This document shows, piece by piece, positions 29,101 through 31,352 of a stretch of DNA of 31,352 nt. The DNA is from a virus. The notes below the pieces were generated by a model that worked only from the letters and a program-made list of their open reading frames with translations, was not told the origin of the DNA and did not search any database. The stretch is taken from IMG/VR virus record IMGVR_UViG_3300025168_000380, positions 1 to 31,352 of that record. One strand, written 5' to 3'. A program made the position numbers and the translations under genes. The stretch's first letter is position 1, and the number at the start of each line of letters is the position of its first letter.

Positions 29101-31352
29101 AACGCTTGGAACCCGAGTAGACAAGAAGGTTTGGGTGCTGTTGCTGGAGTAATGCATCACTTAGAGTATCTTAATATGGATTACCATCTAGTTAACGATG
29201 CTATTCCAACTAGAGACATGATAAGGTTAAAAGAAATCTCCTTGCATGACAACATTGTTGGTTATCACGGTATTAGAAATACATTTAAAGGGAGCTCAAC
29301 GTTACCAGGGATTTTTGACTTAGTGTATGCTACTGATTTAGAAAAAATCAACTTTGGTAATTATCAAAAACACATGTCTATGGCTTATGGACCGCAAAAT
29401 AATCCTGGGTATTCGTACGCCTCGCAAGGACACTTAAGGTTAAATATGGATGGCCAAGGTTCAGGTTGGACATATGGATCAGAGGCGATTTCTACCAAAA
29501 GATCTACTAAACTTAGCGGATACCAACATATTTTTAATAATGATAACGTCTGGTCTCAAGCTAGCAAGTTTGGAAACACTAGAGGTAATAGTGTTATACA
29601 TGGGTTAGATTGTGCCGGCAGTGGAAACTGTACGGATGCTTTTTTCCCAGGTCAACGTAATAATATGATAAATTACATATTAAACACAAGTGGTTCTAAT
29701 GACGGGTTAAAGTTTATAAATCTAAAATATTTAAATATAAATAATCAAGTACACGCTCAACAGTGGCTGCATTTTTATACAGGATCTCATATGAATGACC
29801 TTAACTGGTTAACAAGCACATCTCCTTGGGCCACTATAAATCCAGCGCATATTCAATTAGATTTATCAAAGCAAACTAAACTGGAGGAATTACATATGCA
29901 AGCATCTCCAGTGGCGTCTATATACTTTAACAATGGCTTTGAAAGTGGTTACTATCCAGAAACGTATGATAGCTACACGGTGGGTAGTGATAGTGTAGAC
30001 TTACTTCACACTGATTTTGCTGTTTTACCACAATTAAAAGTTGTTGACACTAGAAATAGCCAACTTTTTGCTCACGTTAACTTTTCTTACAATCGTCTTT
30101 TAGAAAAACTATATGTTGGTAGAGGGTATTTTCAAGAACAAGGTAGAGCACTATACAATAGTCACGTTTTCTTACCTTATATAGAGATGATAGACGCAAA
30201 ACTAGGGGACATTATATCTAACGAGTCTGTACCGCATTTTGATGATAATCAAACAATCATTAACCATAGCGATGGGAACATAATGGCTCCTACTTTTGAT
30301 TTTAAAGCAAATCCATCTAGCTTAAGAGAACTGTGGATTTTAGGGGAGAAAGTTGGAGGGAGTCAAACTATAACTTCTTTAGATAGAAAAGGTAGTGGAC
30401 TAGTTAGCGCAGAGTGTCACAGTTGTGACGACGCTGTTGGCAATATATTTGGCCCGCTAACTGGTAACAGCGGTGAACAATCTGTTAGAATGGATATAGG
30501 TAATCCATTGGAGCTTGTTAGTATGAGAGAGTTAAATGATATTAACTTAAGAATATGGACTAATGGAGCTATAGCTGTTGACGAAGTTGGTAGCACTGTG
30601 CCAATAATAAGCGGTAGCGGTAGCACAAGCAACCAAGCTAATGCTGGAAAATCTCACGTGTACTTCGGTAGAGCTGATGTTACTCTTGATAACTCTCATG
30701 GTAGTTTTATTGTCCACACAGATCATTTTAATAGAGCAAACAGCAGCAAGAACGTTGATATAAACACTCAGTCTGAAATTTATGGCCTTGACGAAACTGC
30801 TCTTGCTGCGACTCGAATAGTTCCAGGCGCGAGGTTGTCAGAAATTAGTCTTGATGCAGGAGGGGATTTCTTTTCTGTTTTAGATGTAGGTTGTTATGTT
30901 GTGTCTGTAAATAAAACTTCAATTAAACTTAGTCATAATATAGGTAGTTTTATAAACACAGTAAAAGGCGCTGGCTATGCAAATCTTACTAATGGTAGCG
31001 TTACACAGAGTCAAGCTAATATTACTTACGCTGTAAATCCATTAAATACAAACGAAATAACGATAACTGGTAATAATCTACGCGTGAAGTTTACTATGGA
31101 TACTCCTGATTGGGGTAGGCCAGACATGTACTTCAAGCTTAGAAGTGTCAACGACCATGTTTATAAAACTGAATTTGAGGGGTGGAATACAGCTTCTAAT
31201 GTAAACTACAAGTTTGGCGCTTTACATCCAGCGATAACTGGGCAGTTTCAAGTTAGTAGTGATATAGTATTACACTTTGGCTCTTCTAATAATGTAGACA
31301 ATTTTGTGCTTGAGTCTGGTGTTCAACTTGGTAGTGATGGTAAGGTTATCAG
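17137..31352 (+). CDS. Giant virion protein (>4,738 aa), 3' partial
   Basis: One frame, read through without any stop to the window edge: 4,738 full codons and still open. It starts MPEIKRNFVKGKMNKDLDER, then IVPNGEYRDALNIEV, the start of a conserved structural protein of marine Bacteroidota phages, often labelled stabilization protein. A beta module follows at residues 149-248, and IGIVYKDKYGRETPV near 725. A long insertion-rich region fills about 1000-2700, including a beta-sandwich near 1500-1620. A second conserved part at about 2709-3285 contains YFNCFSFGNGVESDRIRDDFN, TRDTDLTAFCEDKVLRVLANKD and SYFVDKNRGCVLRLSRDG. Alternating Cys repeats span 3288-3806, LRR-like units about 4009-4475, then more beta segments. 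The N-terminal and 2709-3285 parts likely anchor it to tail or neck; the C-terminal extension probably contacts the host. No enzyme motif seen. Confidence 0.9.
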   Translation, partial: MPEIKRNFVKGKMNKDLDERIVPNGEYRDALNIEVATSDGSDVGTAQNIMGNTRRSSTNSRYLNSAVSIGGSSLSSISENDCITVGTVPNPINNTIVWLQHAHLKVIDVNGGRRQFLEFDRILEHDTKTNSNSGILVDNYRTAVKVNNGKSSNTTNDINISSTGISANGVRVGMTVQCFAPNGDNYWTNPVYTSHFIDADAIVTVKSISGSNITVGVTNHFVNSAWTEDGKGSDITFPSGAILVFEAEKVLNFNEDRLITGINIVDNVLFFTDNENEPKRVSIERSKAGTFGLDSHTILFSNGILQDGSAANPLTYVSEEHITVIKKSPLFPPTLQLSNTTRGDGNKVINTISNYHPIYSAATITANASFSACNTYTGSYDTGSSDFGFLYNPTTGTSYVIDDDPLIPNPVITILVPSNSSYDFLQNDKLILTATSVSGGLAKTHEVNTLVLNSPALNTPLSTTSSAHECYAHQNGLVELELELTSIATSIPLDKDEIISWDVKLDQEKESMFKFKFPRFAYRWKYEDGEYSCFSPFTETAFVPSKFDYMPRKGFNLGMTNEVRLLYLKDFINSETPEDVVEVDLLYKESNAPNIYTVKTLKKEIHTGVALTPADLEWTNDLFSIESDLIYATVEGNQILRPWDNVPRKALGQEIVANRLVFANYLQNYDLIDNAGEVVTPNFGLSVGDVTYTNSNIPKYNVSTPVARMPERSIKSLRTYQIGIVYKDKYGRETPVITSHSDSTTMSLYLEKERATNYNQLLVSNVSGQDLKHPEWADSFKFFIKETSNEYYNLAMDRWYPAEDGNVWLSFPSSDRNKVDSETFIILKKEHDNDTAVESRARYKLLAVENIAPEFITKKKHSYGNVTTSFAATGLPSTDATFVDVAFSSFSSTGLNGTIFPTKQPNLLLRVSSADAKSFWYRINDITEIGSNVRITTEKAFEVDMNFTGDGSGTGAGNPALSLEIVQERKEPTKEFQGRFFVKIHRDVDLETHVLHQTDDQDFIVTDTLRYTALSVSELDYFSQTSDKIYGYDAATSGTIQSSKYPYELLKSAGNPATDFGHKNYLDPIDLQLAKQFWTGERAGAGGNANALHFNFPAESADGVTGEGYVREDAWKRFSWFIDSQWGENPIKNGISYVASKSYNWGEEYLVSEIGAFDAGMSLGVLPKADPSDPVIQDASLFQSILKGVGDTGTFPLAGMFNLTVASAFNSYINISEYTFGDPTGHSSFSDNSIVELGESFVVSPNTSQVVEVYKNLDRNLNENTWKGFTNVDLYPSPGNYPRYAEGLNSEPNNYFLDYSEMDANNDHLDGKYVTVEKNDYVNFAGTNAFKFTAQHDETIVKINTQFQVRPSLDCDPDHPTEPYGDFIGGQEYDGAPDANGDPNLYTQVLGGFNSQLREMIVDGDDFEGMFKDTTVANSLNTSYDSNIDTSTCDTNLIGANGSITQHMFGGGGTEFGKWYRFRNKTAKDNNTPFPEVNDDPINPILNNEISCRRKNVVMKSVGAPGSNRNITGISQLVSVPIPTLVNGNGARYARIDIDYNYVTTGGSASKIEMRANKDAFAANIGSHNYTLPLVNETGTRTMTLDLTGLAGDLVVISVAFLGNHDDCQLEITKVSFQHEKFSKTELHIDVDAPVPGQTFLGTYFDPNITSTNYDITPVATPTVPTITTGGECPGCKFTGTIDGSSPAGMSSFVGDYPVVGGLTGVNARLTLHHNNTSFSSNKATGTVIADESTGFVPEHNGNALCFNKMVASTPQENTGILVRGDHFYAKNDYHLQLILAAVEDVKLNAGESCWIQLESYEKEFDYKHYISEWFFAKIYNSLNMVTGVTPAWIEKYMHLNWDSTDHTKTLIEGSTSGGNINIADARAAANPYYRIRGSYGGPIEIVEGNENSCNLEQDFVHDLITPQMELQDNSTGDNNLGKITHPVWGDAQHPSSTWNMASVASKNRADYFDPMGIGFTPGTEPWGSNKLWNDTFQTKDRSSRLFGGIALPAGFGTTDGDFVTTSVSGVPEFTEDIGTVGYWGLNPWKLRHTAEWHIAFGSSPRPDISYASGGTWEIDMWDVNGMTSFYPVLGFGSGIIPLLQYAAGSPYNEISIDSPIDRIPEKFLTQFELDQWDEDSTTFRSKGYLSGNNTSSSGGVNAYDVVSSSMYNHKHPAFKNIFEYLFHFSAATAVNTPDSDKVFLAGATDRSGPPPVSFNSTYQTSFLLYDRFTWKAMSSGNFINFSFQWDPADKKHDYGYPLLFPFHKLNNGANYNYDPTSMPNIGNWNTRDTDHEDITGWVGTRIAVDDATITINANHTYTAQTFDSSLDINSNLFSDKMTSYKTDLINSPLFLPLSQEDSVITIKSLVSGGITNSYLVGWKIIEFDDDGLNPVGGMFKVDTIVTAVSAEYSCAGDFCVDISLSKIPNMTAAYTFGGTFDPKITFVNTTADVLLHPTPWKDDLRAIYFPPEEDGVIDNSQSWYDDCYHHISSAIPNITGSRDFSGYGLYDSGKKLHLSFGGINNTIENWKKSAYNLGVFHPELSSNLWNLKSNGTLFRFKDDPNKCIFKIKSSVNSFDQNTNGIGIRNYMPAYTNTSEEDWDHPSFNATHLEDDVKDPYNKRVRFYLSIEYTGWNVTWDGTTTSATGDYVFNPEAEVIAMGIGHKDNTSANAADFPELTHNPVLGTESNPVATNLFDSSDTAYQGEMYSTMEFVAPDWDGSEDFTSANPAIWETEPKEDLDLDIYYEASPSYPVKLNGKNAENYFRGNYLTAIAPVIVVTDPSGNVTSQIILDTVTEEAGEIILEFTSAAITATSMSLTNVPVLRFTSQDGSYVEAKIKRHYYSATNWAKKSSVEITSPTDEDTKFGLPYFNCFSFGNGVESDRIRDDFNAVTIGKGVKVSTTQGDVRYKEERRKNSFIFSGIYNSNSGINKLNQFITIEDITKELNPVYGSIQKLHTRDTDLTAFCEDKVLRVLANKDALFNADGNFQLTSNKNVLGQAVPYSGEYGIGTHPESFASYGYRSYFVDKNRGCVLRLSRDGVEVVSNYGMKDYFRDKLDNDIDRILGSYDPHAGNYDVTIRSGYTSDATISFNEQTNGWVSFKSYLPNMGVYLDSSYYTFKHGEIFSHYTNNFRNNFYTSFSTLNELHYNSTISFLFNESPNVVKSFNTLNYEGSVARITADPPSTAQELLDGVSYHSHDGSKPPSGYGEYYNNTGLEGWHVPNVETNLQSGTAIEFKDKEGKYFTAIKGETTNWEAGDRPGNVDTNEFSVQGIGNAMKIEAENPTGAPQEYSLAVNADCWTGAFVYGCTDPLAINYNPQANVDDGSCCLVSGCMVPVASNYDPSACFDDGSCLGVVYGCTDPTAFNYSSNYNWPLTTVACDPGPGLTPANCCCYISGCNDASALNTDPNACHNDGSCIAIVYGCTDSGSTSYWDKTPSNWDGSFSSYPPPYRPNGYSGAALNYYAGANLDDPTNLLNECCYVSGCMENDPGFSPDTNGYGYDAVYNCDLTTGGSRTVPTNVASISPCPFPCSSDGTTNGTPHGYESENYNPCACISDGNCIKTYGCTNPNAINYNSNATIDDGNCCLIQGCMDNTEGPWPNYAGACRDGFVPATPTIVGQDPQATLLRQCDYGCTVDGYAYAKCGWSTYNTFNPDACNNGTGVVNNPGNINYSITQAQWDYNSGTATGGNLVVNNITDDAESGYETEDWCFTPTYGCFDLTAGDNPDVFGNCSPGNGSCSGTGCCSNGTGYLASNTNAPDWCHDANNLDFPYNSGRPNNALTSYKSSTGNCIGHTQTACVIYGCTNPVATNYIQTATIDDGSCIIPAYQCPATSLYWPAETLSSNGEFLETDFTDLYAPNSGTPVANFYAASGTLGTISTWIGVTDQIFEKYMDDICLTDGGLDPILYAQVGPDGTTCTDCVYRGWSQAGTTLEYCIDWDFANWDFNTPIIDNCVTWSSYDNLLAPDGSTMNNKDNELSVPYVDTGSSISNNYQDPKWYTHIGYDKNAWNPSRQEGLGAVAGVMHHLEYLNMDYHLVNDAIPTRDMIRLKEISLHDNIVGYHGIRNTFKGSSTLPGIFDLVYATDLEKINFGNYQKHMSMAYGPQNNPGYSYASQGHLRLNMDGQGSGWTYGSEAISTKRSTKLSGYQHIFNNDNVWSQASKFGNTRGNSVIHGLDCAGSGNCTDAFFPGQRNNMINYILNTSGSNDGLKFINLKYLNINNQVHAQQWLHFYTGSHMNDLNWLTSTSPWATINPAHIQLDLSKQTKLEELHMQASPVASIYFNNGFESGYYPETYDSYTVGSDSVDLLHTDFAVLPQLKVVDTRNSQLFAHVNFSYNRLLEKLYVGRGYFQEQGRALYNSHVFLPYIEMIDAKLGDIISNESVPHFDDNQTIINHSDGNIMAPTFDFKANPSSLRELWILGEKVGGSQTITSLDRKGSGLVSAECHSCDDAVGNIFGPLTGNSGEQSVRMDIGNPLELVSMRELNDINLRIWTNGAIAVDEVGSTVPIISGSGSTSNQANAGKSHVYFGRADVTLDNSHGSFIVHTDHFNRANSSKNVDINTQSEIYGLDETALAATRIVPGARLSEISLDAGGDFFSVLDVGCYVVSVNKTSIKLSHNIGSFINTVKGAGYANLTNGSVTQSQANITYAVNPLNTNEITITGNNLRVKFTMDTPDWGRPDMYFKLRSVNDHVYKTEFEGWNTASNVNYKFGALHPAITGQFQVSSDIVLHFGSSNNVDNFVLESGVQLGSDGKVI
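26998..28554 (+). repeat. Alternating cysteine-rich repeat array inside the giant protein
   Basis: About 11-12 protein-level repeats of two alternating types. Type A runs YGCTDPxAxNYxPxAxxDDGSCC, type B runs SGC[MN]...DGSC, and the junction is always CC[YL][VI][SQ]GC[MN]. The clearest A units start at 26998, 27151, 27346, 27772 and 28483; the middle units are stretched or degenerate. A-type units are familiar from secreted marine Bacteroidota proteins. They probably form disulfide-stabilised, Asp-rich (possibly calcium-binding) small modules. Confidence 0.85.
29161..30570 (+). repeat. Degenerate leucine-rich-repeat stretch in the giant protein
   Basis: About ten irregular units start with the LRR signature L-x-x-[LIV]-x-[LFV]: LEYLNM, LKEISL, LEKINF, LKFINL, LEELHM, LKVVDT, LEKLYV, IEMIDA, LRELWI, MRELND. 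They are spaced 20-60 residues apart with loops that contain Tyr, Asn and Gly. The pattern resembles BspA-type bacterial surface LRRs. The fold is inferred; no repeat is perfect. Confidence 0.55.

Noticed and set aside
17590-30632. Many 60-100 residue open frames on the - strand opposite the giant gene
   Set aside because: Their translations are rich in Tyr, Ser, Cys and His without domains, as expected for the antisense of a coding strand; no leaders.

Overview
The window is one dense, one-directional stretch of a tailed double-stranded DNA phage genome (Caudoviricetes), most likely infecting a marine member of the Bacteroidota. The reasons are: low GC; every gene on the + strand with tiny gaps or short overlaps; almost no Shine-Dalgarno sequences, with A/T-only leaders and a recurrent ATTATG start context as in Flavobacteria; and several proteins I recognise by eye as common in uncultured marine Bacteroidota phages. 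These include the tail-associated protein beginning MPEIKRNFVKGKMNKDLDER, a small CGC/FPY protein, a MarR-like winged-helix protein and proteins starting with a K-M-x-G-F-S-G-F tag.

Layout. Positions 1-1326 hold the 3' two thirds of a phage GroEL chaperonin and an overlapping GroES-like co-chaperonin. Positions 1399-5085 hold virion proteins mixed with small accessory genes: an unidentified probable structural protein, a winged-helix protein, an HExxH zincin-like protein, a SET-domain protein, a two-helix holin-like membrane protein, a virion surface protein and a LamG-like lectin. Positions 5123-6717 hold small conserved genes, including a 196-residue protein that reads as two tandem GroES folds. 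Positions 6439-14034 are the DNA packaging and head module: candidate small terminase, large terminase, portal, scaffold and major capsid protein, closed by a clear hairpin terminator. Positions 14106-17128 hold head-completion and neck proteins, with a second hairpin terminator inside this block. From 17137 to the window edge a single frame stays open for more than 4,738 codons: one giant virion protein covering about 45% of the window.

The giant protein has an N-terminal part and a later part (about residues 2700-3285) that resemble a conserved tail or neck-associated protein of marine phages. Then come an alternating cysteine-rich repeat array and a degenerate leucine-rich-repeat stretch, both of a type usually seen on bacterial cell surfaces. 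With the LamG protein, this suggests a large investment in host-surface recognition.

The most unusual theme is folding. The phage carries a GroEL with altered substrate/GroES-binding residues, a single-domain GroES, and a candidate double-GroES (Cpn20-like) protein next to the packaging genes. My inference is that these form a phage-specific folding machine for its virion proteins. There are no tRNAs, CRISPR arrays, insertion sequences or gene-free stretches above 300 bases that I can see.
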